Positions 56,047 to 64,000 of a stretch of 64,000 nt of DNA are shown here, one piece after another. Below the pieces are notes generated by a model. The model had not been told where the DNA came from and searched no databases. It worked only from the letters and a program-made list of their open reading frames with translations. This DNA is from Azospirillum lipoferum 4B. GTDB lineage: Bacteria > Pseudomonadota > Alphaproteobacteria > Azospirillales > Azospirillaceae. Every line of letters begins with the position of its first letter. Position 1 is the first letter of the stretch. Location of the stretch: contig NC_016585.1 of the NCBI RefSeq assembly GCF_000283655.1, positions 315,001-379,000 of the forward strand, given 5' to 3'. The translations under genes were made by a program, and so were the position numbers.

Positions 56047-56943
56047 ATGGCCCCCGCCCGGACCCCGCTCGACGATTTGCGCCGCGAGATCGACCAGATC
56101 GACGACGCGATCCATGACCTGCTGATGCGCCGCGCCGCCGTGGTGGAACGCATCGGGGCGGCGAAGGGCAATGGCGCGGCCGAAAACGGGGCGCCGCCCG
56201 TCTATCTGCGCCCGGCGCGGGAGGCGACGATCCTGCGGCGCCTGATGGCCCGCCATGCCGGAACCTTCCCGGCCCAGGTCGTGGTGCGCATCTGGCGGGA
56301 GATGATCACCGCCTTCACCCGCATGCAGGGCCCCTTCGCCGTCGCCGTCTATGCGCCGGAGGACCGCCGCGGCTTCTGGGACGTCGCCCGCGACCATTTC
56401 GGCGGATTCGTGCCGATGACCGCCGTCAACACCCCGGCCGCCGCGCTCCGCGCCGTGTCGGAGGGGACGGCGACCGTCGCCGTGGTGCCCTATCCGGCCG
56501 ACGACGATTCGGATCCCTGGTGGCGCTTCCTGGTGTCCGCCGACGCCGGCCGGCCGCAGGTGGTGGCGCGGCTGCCCTTCGGCGGGCGCGGCAATGCCCG
56601 CGGCGAGAACCGCGACGCGCTCGCCATCGCCGCCGTCCCGCATGAGCCGACCGGCGACGACCGCACTCTGCTCAGCATCGAGATCGGCGGCGACCTCAGC
56701 CGCGGCCGGCTGAAGGACATGCTGGAGGCCTGCGGCCTGACTCCGGTCAGCTTCTGCACCTGGCATCCGGCCGGCCACGCCATCGGGATGAGCACCGGCG
56801 GGCCATCCGTCCATCTGGTCGAGATCGCCGACTTCGTCGGGCAGGCCGACCCCCGCCTTGCCATGCTGCTGGAACGGTCGGGCGACATCCCGGTGCGGGT
56901 CAACGTCGTCGGCGGCTATGCCGTGCCGCTCGCTCTGGGCTGA
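56047..56943 (+). CDS. Chorismate mutase fused to a degenerate prephenate-dehydratase-like region
   Basis: A 298-residue protein. Residues 6-100 form an AroQ-type chorismate mutase (LDDLRREIDQIDDAIHDLLMRRA, VYLRPAREATILRRL, WREMITAFTRMQG). Residues 100-200 resemble part of a periplasmic-binding-type dehydratase fold but lack the catalytic TRF motif, and the C-terminal 95 residues resemble an ACT-like regulatory domain. Full P-proteins are about 360-390 residues. It is likely a mutase feeding phenylalanine and tyrosine synthesis, with hisC downstream supplying an aromatic aminotransferase. Confidence 0.82.
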   Translation: MAPARTPLDDLRREIDQIDDAIHDLLMRRAAVVERIGAAKGNGAAENGAPPVYLRPAREATILRRLMARHAGTFPAQVVVRIWREMITAFTRMQGPFAVAVYAPEDRRGFWDVARDHFGGFVPMTAVNTPAAALRAVSEGTATVAVVPYPADDDSDPWWRFLVSADAGRPQVVARLPFGGRGNARGENRDALAIAAVPHEPTGDDRTLLSIEIGGDLSRGRLKDMLEACGLTPVSFCTWHPAGHAIGMSTGGPSVHLVEIADFVGQADPRLAMLLERSGDIPVRVNVVGGYAVPLALG

Positions 56944-57091
56944 TGCGCGCGAAAGGGGCGAGCCGGCGGGGCGGATCCTGCCTTATCCTGCATCGCCGTG
57001 TCCTGAAACTGAACAGCGGCGCCAGGACTGTTCCAAACCGTTCCAAACGTTCCATTAACGCCCATCCAATCTGTCGGAAGGTAAGCAGACC

Positions 57092-58183
57092 ATGACCCAG
57101 CCGAACGGCCCGCAGCCGCGTCCGGGGATTCTCGACATCGCCGCCTATGTCGGCGGCGAGCATCAGGGTCATATCCGCCTCGCCTCCAACGAAGGGGCGC
57201 TGGGGCCGAGCCCGAAGGCGATGGACGCCTATGCGGCGGCGGCCGCGACCCTGCACCGTTACCCCGACGGCGCCTCGGCGGCGTTGCGCGGTGCCATCGC
57301 CAAGCGCTTCAACCTGGATGCCGACCGCATCGTCTGCGGCGCCGGGTCGGACGAAATCATCAGCCTGCTGATCCGCTCCTATGCCGGGCCGGGCGACGAG
57401 GTGCTGTATTCGCAATACGGCTTCCTGATGTACCCGATCGGCGCCAAGTCGGTCGGCGCCACCCCGGTGACGGCGCCGGAGGACGGGCTGACCGCCAGCG
57501 TCGACAACCTGCTGGCCCGCGTCACCCCGCGCACCCGTCTGGTCTTCCTCGCCAACCCGAACAACCCGACCGGCACCTATCTGCCGGCGTCGGAGGTGGC
57601 GCGGCTGCATGCCGGCCTGCCGCCCGACGTCATCCTGGTCATCGACGCGGCCTATGCCGAATACATGAACAAGGACGACTACACCGCCGGCGAGGAGCTG
57701 GTGGAGAAGTTCCCCAACGTGGTGATGACCCGCACCTTCTCGAAGATCTTCGCGCTGGGGTCGCTGCGCATCGGCTGGTGCTATGGTCCGGCCGGGATCG
57801 TCGACGTGCTGAACCGGGTGCGTGGTCCCTTCAACGTGTCGACCGCCGCCCATGTCGCCGGCATCGCCGCGGTGGAGGATGCCGAGTTCCTCGACCGCTC
57901 CCGCCGCCACAATGAGCAGTGGCGCGAGTGGTTCTCCGCCACCGTGCGGCAGCTGGGCCTGACGGTTCACCCCAGCGTCACCAACTTCGTCCTGGTCGAC
58001 TTCAAGGGCCAGCCCGCCGGCAAGGACGATGCCGAGGCCGCCCGCCAGTTCCTGAAGGCCCGCGGCATCCTGGTCCGCCAGATGCCCTCCTACGGCCTGC
58101 CGAGCTGCCTGCGCGTCACCATCGGCACCGAGCAGGAAATGCGCGCGGTGGCCGACGCGCTGCGGGACTTTTTGAAGGGGTAA
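57092..58183 (+). CDS. hisC: Histidinol-phosphate / aromatic aminotransferase
   Basis: A 363-residue fold-type I PLP enzyme. It has RLASNEGALGPSPKAMDA, the VCGAGSDEIISLLIRSY region, FLANPNNPTGTYLPASEV, DAAYAEYM and the PLP lysine in TRTFSKIFALGSLRIGW. HisC makes histidinol phosphate, but the copy next to chorismate mutase often transaminates aromatic keto acids. The tyrosine dehydrogenase gene often found next in alphaproteobacteria is missing; a terminator follows instead. Confidence 0.93.
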   Translation: MTQPNGPQPRPGILDIAAYVGGEHQGHIRLASNEGALGPSPKAMDAYAAAAATLHRYPDGASAALRGAIAKRFNLDADRIVCGAGSDEIISLLIRSYAGPGDEVLYSQYGFLMYPIGAKSVGATPVTAPEDGLTASVDNLLARVTPRTRLVFLANPNNPTGTYLPASEVARLHAGLPPDVILVIDAAYAEYMNKDDYTAGEELVEKFPNVVMTRTFSKIFALGSLRIGWCYGPAGIVDVLNRVRGPFNVSTAAHVAGIAAVEDAEFLDRSRRHNEQWREWFSATVRQLGLTVHPSVTNFVLVDFKGQPAGKDDAEAARQFLKARGILVRQMPSYGLPSCLRVTIGTEQEMRAVADALRDFLKG

Positions 58184-58200
58184 TGGGCCTTCCGACAAGG

Positions 58201-58237
58201 AAAAGCCCACCGGAACGACCGTTCCGGTGGGCTTTTT
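58201..58237. terminator. Bidirectional rho-independent terminator
   Basis: AAAAGCCCACCGGAACG and CGTTCCGGTGGGCTTTTT form a 16-bp stem with A and T tracts on both sides. It therefore serves both hisC (plus) and the DUF2283 gene (minus), which converge here. Confidence 0.92.
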
Positions 58238-58246
58238 GCTGGATTC

Positions 58247-58438
58247 TCACTCCGCGGCGATTGGTATCGCTCCGGCTGCCATCTTCTCCTTGGCATTGAG
58301 CACCTCCAGAGCAACGATCCGGTTCTGATCGTCGAAGTCCAGAATGATGCCCGGGGCAACCTCCTGGGAATCGATGATGGTGCCCTCTGAAAAGCGCACG
58401 AACAGCGCGTCGGCTTCGGGATCGTATCGCGAGTTCAT
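58247..58438 (-). CDS. DUF2283-family protein, possible antitoxin
   Basis: A 63-residue protein matching DUF2283: MNSRYDPEADALFVRFSEGT, SQEVAPGIILDFDDQNRIVALEVLNA. Its start overlaps the stop of the DUF4258 gene by 4 nt (ATGA). DUF2283/DUF4258 pairs look like toxin-antitoxin modules, with DUF4258 as the RelE/BrnT-like partner. The role here is inferred. It ends at the bidirectional terminator. Confidence 0.82.
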   Translation of the reverse strand: MNSRYDPEADALFVRFSEGTIIDSQEVAPGIILDFDDQNRIVALEVLNAKEKMAAGAIPIAAE

Positions 58439-58680
58439 AGCTTGGCTCCCCGGTCTAGAAAGGCCGTGATGACCAGTATATCCGCACCGTCCCGCCGATG
58501 AACAACCCGGATGATCCGGTTGCCGGCTTCCGGGATGATCTTGAACGACCGCCATACGTCCGGTCCGCTGGGATCGGCTTCGATCCGGTCGGGGATTTCG
58601 ATGGCGCGTTCGATCCATTCCAGAGCCAAACCCCGCTCTTGGATCGTCAAACGGGCGTGAGCGGTAAGGCTGAGCGTCAT
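58435..58680 (-). CDS. DUF4258-family protein, possible RelE/BrnT-fold toxin
   Basis: An 81-residue protein: MTLSLTAHARLTIQERGLAL, EWIERAIEIPDRIEADPSGPDVWRSFKIIP, NRIIRVVHRRDGADILVITAFLDRG. The N-terminal TxHAxxRxxxRG pattern and the terminal VITAFLDR strand are the DUF4258 signature. The gene starts 16 nt after the CodA-like stop on the same strand, so the pair may be expressed from the nucleoside-salvage operon. No separate promoter is obvious in the gap. Confidence 0.83.
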   Translation of the reverse strand: MTLSLTAHARLTIQERGLALEWIERAIEIPDRIEADPSGPDVWRSFKIIPEAGNRIIRVVHRRDGADILVITAFLDRGAKL

Positions 58681-58696
58681 TGGCGCTGTCTCGCTC

Positions 58697-59989
58697 TCAC
58701 CCCCGGTTCAGCAGGAAATCGACCGTCTCCGGCCGGCCCGGCAGGTCGAGCCTCGCCTGCACCGGCTCGCAGCGGCTGACGATCCGGCCGCGGCGCAGGA
58801 CGAACAGGCGGGCGGCGCGGGTGCGGATCGCCTCCACCGCGCTGCCGGCTTGCAGAACCACCAGATCGGCGTTGCAGCCCGGCTCCAGCCCGTAGCCCTC
58901 CAGATGCAGCAGGCGGGCAGGGTTGACCGTCACCGCGTCGAAGGCGGCCTTGATGCCGTCCTGGCCGGTCATCTGGCCGACATGCAGGCCCATATGCGCC
59001 ACCTCCAGCATGTCGCCGGAGCCCAGCGGATACCAGGGGTCCATCACGCAGTCATGGCCGAAGGCGACCGTCAGGCCGGCGGCCATCAGCTCCGGCACGC
59101 GGGTCATGCCACGGCGTTTGGGATAGCTGTCGTGACGGCCCTGGAGGACGATGTTGATCAGCGGATTGGCGATCACCCCCAGCCGCGCCTCCGCCATCAG
59201 CGGGATCAGCTTGGAGACATAGTAGTTGTCCATGGAATGCATGGAGGTCAGGTGGGACCCGGTCACCCGGCCGTGCAGTCCCAGCCGCTGCGTCTCATAG
59301 GCCAAGGTTTCGACATGGCGGGACAGCGGGTCGTCGGTCTCGTCGCAATGCATGTCGACCAGCAGCCCGCGCTCCGCCGCGATCTCGCAGAGCAGGCGGA
59401 CCGACGCGGCGCCGTCGGCCATGGTGCGCTCGAAATGCGGAATGCCGCCGACCACGTCGACGCCCATGTCCAGCGCCTGGACCAGCAACTCCTTGGCACC
59501 CGGCGCACGGAGAACGCCATCCTGCGGGAAGGCGACCAGCTGCAGGTCGAGATACGGAGCGACGCGCTTCTTGACATCCAGCAGGGCTTCCACCGCCAGC
59601 AGGCGCGGGTCGCAGATGTCGACATGGCTGCGGATCGCCAGCAGGCCGCGCCCGACCGCCCAGTCGCAATAGGCGAGCGCCCGCTCGACGATGGCGTCCT
59701 GGGTCAGCTGCGGCTTCAGCTCCCCCCACAGCGCGATGCCTTCCAGCAGCGTGCCGCTCCGGTTCACCCGCGGCAGGCCGTAGCTCAGCGTGCTGTCCAT
59801 GTGGAAATGGGCATCGACGAAGGGCGGGCTGACCAGCCGGCCGGTGGCGTCGATCTCCGCCACCGTCTCGCCCGCCAGATTCGCTTCGACCGCGGCGATG
59901 CGGCCGTCGCGGATGCCGATGTCGATGCCGCCATCAATGCTGCCACGGCCAACCGGCAGGGTGGCGCGGCGCAGGATCAGGTCGAACAT
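58697..59989 (-). CDS. codA: CodA-type amidohydrolase; probable 5-methylcytosine (or cytosine) deaminase
   Basis: A 430-residue amidohydrolase that aligns residue-for-residue with E. coli cytosine deaminase: metal ligands His61/His63 (AHFHMD), His214 and general acid Glu217 (DMHCDETDD), His246 (TGSHLTSMHS), Asp313 (FGHDCVMDPWYPLG). Position 314, Asp in CodA, is Cys. In the published family study, replacement of Asp314 marks enzymes that deaminate 5-methylcytosine to thymine. GGAGAACGCTG precedes the ATG at 59989. It follows the permease gene with a TGATG overlap in a BMP-ABC importer operon, consistent with nucleobase salvage. Confidence 0.9.
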   Translation of the reverse strand: MFDLILRRATLPVGRGSIDGGIDIGIRDGRIAAVEANLAGETVAEIDATGRLVSPPFVDAHFHMDSTLSYGLPRVNRSGTLLEGIALWGELKPQLTQDAIVERALAYCDWAVGRGLLAIRSHVDICDPRLLAVEALLDVKKRVAPYLDLQLVAFPQDGVLRAPGAKELLVQALDMGVDVVGGIPHFERTMADGAASVRLLCEIAAERGLLVDMHCDETDDPLSRHVETLAYETQRLGLHGRVTGSHLTSMHSMDNYYVSKLIPLMAEARLGVIANPLINIVLQGRHDSYPKRRGMTRVPELMAAGLTVAFGHDCVMDPWYPLGSGDMLEVAHMGLHVGQMTGQDGIKAAFDAVTVNPARLLHLEGYGLEPGCNADLVVLQAGSAVEAIRTRAARLFVLRRGRIVSRCEPVQARLDLPGRPETVDFLLNRG

Positions 59990-60912
59990 CAGCGTTCTCC
60001 TTTGCGGTACGGGATCATCAGGGCGCGCGGGTAGGAGGCCCGGCGGGCCACCAGAACCAGCGCCAGGATGCTCAACAGATAGGGCATCATCAGGAACAGC
60101 TGGTAGGGCAGGACGCCGCCGCTCGCCTGCTGCAGCCGCAGTTGCAGCGCGTCGAACACCGCGAACAGCAGGGCACCCAGCATCGCCTTGCCCGGCCTCC
60201 ACGAGGCGAAGACCACCAGCGCGATGCAGATCCAGCCGCGCCCGTTGACCATGTTGAAGAAGAAGGCGTTGAAGGCCGACAGGGTCAGGAAGGCGCCGGC
60301 CAGCGCCATCAGCGCGCTGCCCGCCATCACCGCGCCGATGCGGATGGCGGTGACGTTCAGCCCCTGCGCCTCGGCAGCGGCCGGATTCTCGCCGACCATC
60401 CGCACCGCCAGCCCGACCGGCGTGCGGTACAGCACATAGGCGACCACCGCCACCAGAAGAAAGGCGAGGTAGGTCAGCGGCGTCTGGGCCAGGGCGCCCG
60501 GCAGGCCCAGCGGCTGGAACGGCTCGACGGTCGGCGGGGTGCTGGCCTGCGGCAGGACGAGGCGGTAGACGAAATAGGACAGGCTGGTCCCCAGCAACGT
60601 CACGCCGATGCCGGTCACATGTTGCGATAGGCCGAGCGGTACGGTCAGCGCCGCATGCAGCAGGCCGAGCAGCGCGCCGCAGGATGCCGCCACCAGCACG
60701 CCGGTCCACAGATCGGCCCCCTGATAGACCGCCATCCAGCCGGCCATGGCGCCCAGCGTCATGATGCCTTCAATACCGAGATTCAGCACGCCGGCCCGCT
60801 CGCACAGCAGCTCGCCCAGCGTGCCCAGCACATAGGGGGTGGCGATGCGCAGCACCGCGGTCCAGAAGGCGGCGGATAGCAGTATGTCGAGGATGATCGA
60901 CAGGAAATCCAT
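59989..60912 (-). CDS. Nucleoside-type ABC transporter permease 2
   Basis: A 307-residue membrane permease of the BPD_transp_2 family (NupQ/YufQ-like). It has about eight helices and the motifs TPYVLGTLGELLCERAGVLNLGIEGIM, GAMAGWMAVYQGADLWTG and VRMVGENPAAAEAQGLNVTAI, typical of purine or nucleoside importers that use a BMP lipoprotein or binding protein. Its stop shares a base with the start of the CodA-like gene, and it starts 6 nt after permease 1. Confidence 0.92.
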   Translation of the reverse strand: MDFLSIILDILLSAAFWTAVLRIATPYVLGTLGELLCERAGVLNLGIEGIMTLGAMAGWMAVYQGADLWTGVLVAASCGALLGLLHAALTVPLGLSQHVTGIGVTLLGTSLSYFVYRLVLPQASTPPTVEPFQPLGLPGALAQTPLTYLAFLLVAVVAYVLYRTPVGLAVRMVGENPAAAEAQGLNVTAIRIGAVMAGSALMALAGAFLTLSAFNAFFFNMVNGRGWICIALVVFASWRPGKAMLGALLFAVFDALQLRLQQASGGVLPYQLFLMMPYLLSILALVLVARRASYPRALMIPYRKGER

Positions 60913-60918
60913 GACCCC

Positions 60919-61971
60919 CTACCCCCGCCGCAGCCGGTAGCGCGCCAGCAGCCCGGCGACCAGCATGCACAAGAGGCTGGCGGCGACCAGGACGTCGGCG
61001 ATGTAGTTGGGAACCGGCATGGCGCGGCTCATGGCGTCGGCGCCGACGAAGATGCCGGCGATGAACAGCGCCGCACCCACCACGCCGATGGGATGCAGCT
61101 GCGCCAGCATGGCGACGACGATCCCGCTGTAGCCGAAGCCCGGCGACAGGTCGAGCGTCAGATAGCCCTTCAAGCCGCAGACCTCCGCCGCCCCGGCAAG
61201 CCCGGCGAGACCGCCCGACAGCAGGGCGGTGCGCAGCATGACCCGCGTCACCGGCATGCCGGCGAAGGCGGCGGCGCGCGGGTTGGCGCCGACCGCGCGG
61301 TTCTCGTAGCCCCAGATGGTCCGGGTATCGACCAGCCACAGCAGCACCGACAGGCCGAGCGCGATGGCGAGCCCGGCATGCAGGCGGGTGCGCTCCACCA
61401 GCTTGGGCAGTTCCGCCGTCTCGACCACCGGCGCCGACTGCGGCCAGCCCATGCCCATCGGGTCCTTCAAGGCGCCTTCCAGCAGCATCGACACCAGCAG
61501 CAGCACGACGAAGTTCAAGAGCAGGGTCGTCACCACCTCGTCGACGCCGAAGCGGACCTTCAGCACCGCAGGGCCGAGCAGGGTGACGCCGCCGGCCGCC
61601 ATGCCGGCGATCATCACCACCGGGATCAGCGCCCAAGCCGGCAGGTCGAGCATACCGCCGCCGACCACAACGGCGGCCAGCGCGCCCATGTAGAGCTGTC
61701 CTTCCGCCCCGATGTTCCACAGCTTGGCGCGGAAGGCGACGGCGGCGGCGAGGCCGGTCAGGATCAGCGGGGTGGCGCGGTTCAGCGTCTCGGTCAGGGC
61801 GAAGCGGGAGCCGACCGCGCCCTCGAACAGCAGCCCATAGGCGCGCAGCACCGGGGCGCCGGTCCAGGCGACCAGCAGAGCGCAGAGCGCCAGCGCCGCG
61901 ACCACGGCGCCCACCGGCGCCAGCAGCCGCAGGGCGAGCGGGGTATCGGTGCGCGGTTCAAGCCGCATCAA
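60919..61971 (-). CDS. Nucleoside-type ABC transporter permease 1
   Basis: A 350-residue membrane permease of the same family (NupP/YufP-like): LTETLNRATPLILTGLAAAVAFRAKLWNIGAEGQ, VDEVVTTLLLNFVVLLLVSMLLEG, GANPRAAAFAGMPVTRVML and FGYSGIVVAMLAQLHPIGVV. It overlaps the ATPase gene by 14 nt, a sign of coupled translation. With permease 2 it forms the heterodimeric channel. Confidence 0.92.
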   Translation of the reverse strand: MMRLEPRTDTPLALRLLAPVGAVVAALALCALLVAWTGAPVLRAYGLLFEGAVGSRFALTETLNRATPLILTGLAAAVAFRAKLWNIGAEGQLYMGALAAVVVGGGMLDLPAWALIPVVMIAGMAAGGVTLLGPAVLKVRFGVDEVVTTLLLNFVVLLLVSMLLEGALKDPMGMGWPQSAPVVETAELPKLVERTRLHAGLAIALGLSVLLWLVDTRTIWGYENRAVGANPRAAAFAGMPVTRVMLRTALLSGGLAGLAGAAEVCGLKGYLTLDLSPGFGYSGIVVAMLAQLHPIGVVGAALFIAGIFVGADAMSRAMPVPNYIADVLVAASLLCMLVAGLLARYRLRRG

Positions 61972-63526
61972 CAGTCTCCGGCAGAATGTCGCGCAAAACG
62001 TCCCAATGCCCAGCCATCAGCAGGCCGAGCTGGCTGACCGTCACCCGGTCATGGGGCAGCAGCGGGGTGAGGCGCCCGTGATAGGCGACGGTGACGCAGT
62101 CGGCCAGCGCCAGGATTTCGTCCAGATCCTCGGAGATCAGCAGCACGCCGGCCCCGGCGGCGCGGGCGTCAAGCAGCCGGCTGTGGACATAGGACACCGC
62201 GCCGATATCGAGCCCGCGCGTCGGCTGGCTCGCCAGGATCAGGTCCGGCCCATGGGCCAGCGTGCGGCCCAGGATCAGCTTCTGCATGTTGCCACCCGAC
62301 AGCAGCTGCGTGCGGGCATCCGGTCCGGGGCAGCGGACGTCGAACTCCTCGATCACCTCGCGGGCGTAGGCCCGCGCCGCCCCCCGCCGCAGCACGCCGA
62401 AGCGGGAAAAGGCGCGGTCGTGATAGCGCTCGGCGATCAGGTTCTCCCAAACCGCCATGGCGCCGACGAGGCCGGCGCTGTGCCGGTCCTCTGGGATGCG
62501 GGCGACGCCGCGCCGCACCATGTCGGCCGGTTCGCCATGCTCCACCACGCTGCCTTTCAGCGACAGCCAGCCGGAGTCGGGACGGATCAGGCCGCTGACC
62601 AGCTCGGCGAGCGCGGTCTGGCCGTTGCCGGACACACCGGCGATGCCGACCACCTGATGGCGCCGCACCGTCAGGTCGACCCCGTCCAGCAGCGGGCGGC
62701 CATGGCCGGAGGCGACGGTGACGCCCGACAGTTCCAGCACCGGCTCGCCAGGGCTGAGCGGGGTCGGGGCAGGCGGCTTGACGCTGCGGCCAACCATCAA
62801 CTCGGCCAGTTTGGCGCGGTCGGTGGAGGCGGTGGCGTGGGTGGCGACCAGCTTTCCGCTGCGCAGGACGGCGACGGTGTCGCTGGCGGCAAAGACCTCG
62901 TTCATCTTGTGGCTGATGAAGACCACGGCGAGCCCGTCGGCGGTCAGCTTGCGCAGCGTGTCGAACAGCCCGGCCGATTCCTGCGGCGTCAGCACCGCGG
63001 TCGGCTCGTCCAGGATCAGGATGCGGGCGTCGCGGTAGAGCGCCTTCAGGATTTCCGCCCGCTGCCGCTCGCCGACCGACAGGTCGCCGACCGGCGCGTC
63101 CGGCCGAACCTCCAGCCCGAATCTCTGGGAGAGGTCGAGCAGCCGGCGGCGGGCCGCACCCCGGTCGGAGCGCCAGCGCCAAAGCGATTCGGTGCCGACG
63201 GCGATGTTGTCCAGCACCGACAGATTGTCCGCCAGGGTGAAATGCTGGTGGACCATGCCGATGCCGGCCTCCAGCGCCGCGCGGGGCGAGCCCGGCAGCA
63301 GGGGGCGGCCGAACGCCTCGATGCTGCCCTCGTCGGCGACGTAATGGCCGAACAGGATGTTCATCAGGGTGGTCTTGCCGGCGCCATTCTCGCCAAGCAG
63401 CGCCAGCACCTCGCCGGCGCGGAGCGTCAGCGAGATGCCGTCGTTGGCAAGCAGCGGACCGAAGCGCTTGGATATGCCGGCGAGCCGGAGGACGACCTCC
63501 GGCCCGCCCTTCACGGGTGATGACAT
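61958..63526 (-). CDS. Nucleoside-type ABC transporter ATP-binding protein, tandem domains
   Basis: A 522-residue protein with two ABC domains. The first is canonical: GENGAGKTTLMNILFG, the DLSVGERQRAEILKAL signature and LILDEPTAVLTP. The second has a degenerate Walker A (GVSGNGQTALAELVSG, no Lys-Thr pair), the signature LLSGGNMQKLILGRTLA and LASQPTRGLD, as usual for RbsA/NupO-like proteins. The ATG at 63526 gives the family start. It energises the two permeases downstream. Confidence 0.93.
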   Translation of the reverse strand: MSSPVKGGPEVVLRLAGISKRFGPLLANDGISLTLRAGEVLALLGENGAGKTTLMNILFGHYVADEGSIEAFGRPLLPGSPRAALEAGIGMVHQHFTLADNLSVLDNIAVGTESLWRWRSDRGAARRRLLDLSQRFGLEVRPDAPVGDLSVGERQRAEILKALYRDARILILDEPTAVLTPQESAGLFDTLRKLTADGLAVVFISHKMNEVFAASDTVAVLRSGKLVATHATASTDRAKLAELMVGRSVKPPAPTPLSPGEPVLELSGVTVASGHGRPLLDGVDLTVRRHQVVGIAGVSGNGQTALAELVSGLIRPDSGWLSLKGSVVEHGEPADMVRRGVARIPEDRHSAGLVGAMAVWENLIAERYHDRAFSRFGVLRRGAARAYAREVIEEFDVRCPGPDARTQLLSGGNMQKLILGRTLAHGPDLILASQPTRGLDIGAVSYVHSRLLDARAAGAGVLLISEDLDEILALADCVTVAYHGRLTPLLPHDRVTVSQLGLLMAGHWDVLRDILPETVDAA

Positions 63527-63543
63527 CGGGAATGCGCCGGGCG

Positions 63544-64000
63544 TCACATCGTCGACTTCGGCTCGGCGTCGTTGACCTTCACGGTGAACTTGCCGTCGCG
63601 GATCTGCTGCTCGCGCTCCTTGACCTTCGCCTTGATCGCGTCGGGAACCTTCGACTCGAAGGTGCCGAGCGGCGCCAGGCTGGAGCCCTTGTGCGCCATC
63701 ATGCTGTAGGGGCCGTAATCCTCGGCCTTGTAGCTGCCGGCCTTCACCGCGGCGATGGCGCGCTCCACCGACGGCTCCATGTGCCACAGGGCGCTGGCGA
63801 CAACGGTGTCCGGATATTGCGGCTGGGTGTCGATGACGTTGCCGATGGCGAGCACCTTGCGCTCCTTGGCCGCGTCCGACACGCCGAAGCGTTCGGCATA
63901 CATCACGTCGGCGCCGCGGTCGATCATGGCGAAGGCGGCTTCCTTGGCCTTCGGCGGGTCGAACCAGGAGCCGATGAAGCTGACCGAGAACTTGACCTGC
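63544..64000 (-). CDS. BMP-family nucleoside-binding protein, C-terminal part (5' end outside window)
   Basis: The last 151 residues of a BMP (basic membrane protein / Med) family periplasmic binding protein; the frame continues past the right edge. Visible motifs are VSFIGSWFDPPKAKEAA, AMIDRGADVMYAERFGV, LAIGNVIDTQPQYPDTVVAS and ALWHMEPSVERAI. It is the first visible gene of the importer operon, 17 nt before the ATPase gene. BMP proteins of this type bind purine nucleosides or bases. Confidence 0.92.
   Translation of the reverse strand, partial: QVKFSVSFIGSWFDPPKAKEAAFAMIDRGADVMYAERFGVSDAAKERKVLAIGNVIDTQPQYPDTVVASALWHMEPSVERAIAAVKAGSYKAEDYGPYSMMAHKGSSLAPLGTFESKVPDAIKAKVKEREQQIRDGKFTVKVNDAEPKSTM

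Noticed and set aside
61949-63520. 523-codon plus-strand frame opposite the ABC ATPase
   Set aside because: Antisense shadow rich in Gln, His and Arg; the minus-strand ATPase carries all expected motifs.

Overview
The window is a GC-rich, gene-dense stretch of bacterial chromosome or chromid. PhyR-type stress signalling, metXW, polyprenyl synthetase, high GC at third codon positions and RIME-like double-palindrome repeats all point to an Azospirillum-like alphaproteobacterium of the Rhodospirillales. This placement is an inference from gene content; no 16S gene is present. I see no prophage, transposase gene or CRISPR array. Most accessory material consists of short palindromic repeats and small orphan genes.

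Layout. 1-350: 3' end of pntB. 552-4562: ureide degradation (uraD, puuE on minus; uraH on plus) beside gcl, which disposes of glyoxylate. 4718-9630: a chemoreceptor, LysR and IclR regulators, and a two-gene unknown unit behind a Zur-like box. 9925-17209: oxalate module gntR-oxc-frc, followed by sucC-sucD and an IclR gene. 17640-24308: quinone oxidoreductase, secreted repeat protein with BON lipoprotein, Tat-type amidase, a 55-residue DUF465-like protein, and purU. 24451-26770: PhyR and a 1-kb intergenic region with two orphan terminators. 27126-30689: acyl-CoA ligase, YdjC/HpnK deacetylase, DMT exporter. 31061-37037: five-gene dipeptide-type ABC importer. 37130-42118: envelope and housekeeping genes (yajQ, S49 peptidase, methyltransferase, polyprenyl synthase). 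42250-42606: two identical tRNA-Pro(CGG) genes. 42658-47394: two orphan binding proteins, a phosphatase, a TRIC-type membrane protein. 47489-50402: copper ATPase and CueR with a clear MerR-type promoter. 50403-53910: repeats, small hydrophilic stress-type proteins, an MFS exporter, PRC-barrel and DUF3072 proteins. 53988-58183: metW, metX, a chorismate mutase-like protein and hisC. 58247-64000: BMP-family nucleoside ABC importer, a CodA-type deaminase and a DUF4258/DUF2283 pair, all on minus.

How it fits together. Nucleobase salvage (BMP importer plus CodA-like enzyme) lies at one end and purine ureide degradation feeding Gcl at the other, with oxalyl-CoA chemistry between. The CodA-like protein has the metal ligands and general acid/base of E. 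coli CodA at the same residue numbers, but Cys at position 314 instead of Asp. That is the discriminating position of known 5-methylcytosine deaminases.

A second thread is the general stress response. PhyR is encoded here without nepR or ecfG beside it. Three separate sites match GGAACC-N16-GTT (EcfG type) with identical spacing. One lies upstream of a candidate small RNA with a CUCCCU hairpin loop next to phyR, one upstream of two small MTKH proteins, and one upstream of the DUF3072 gene.
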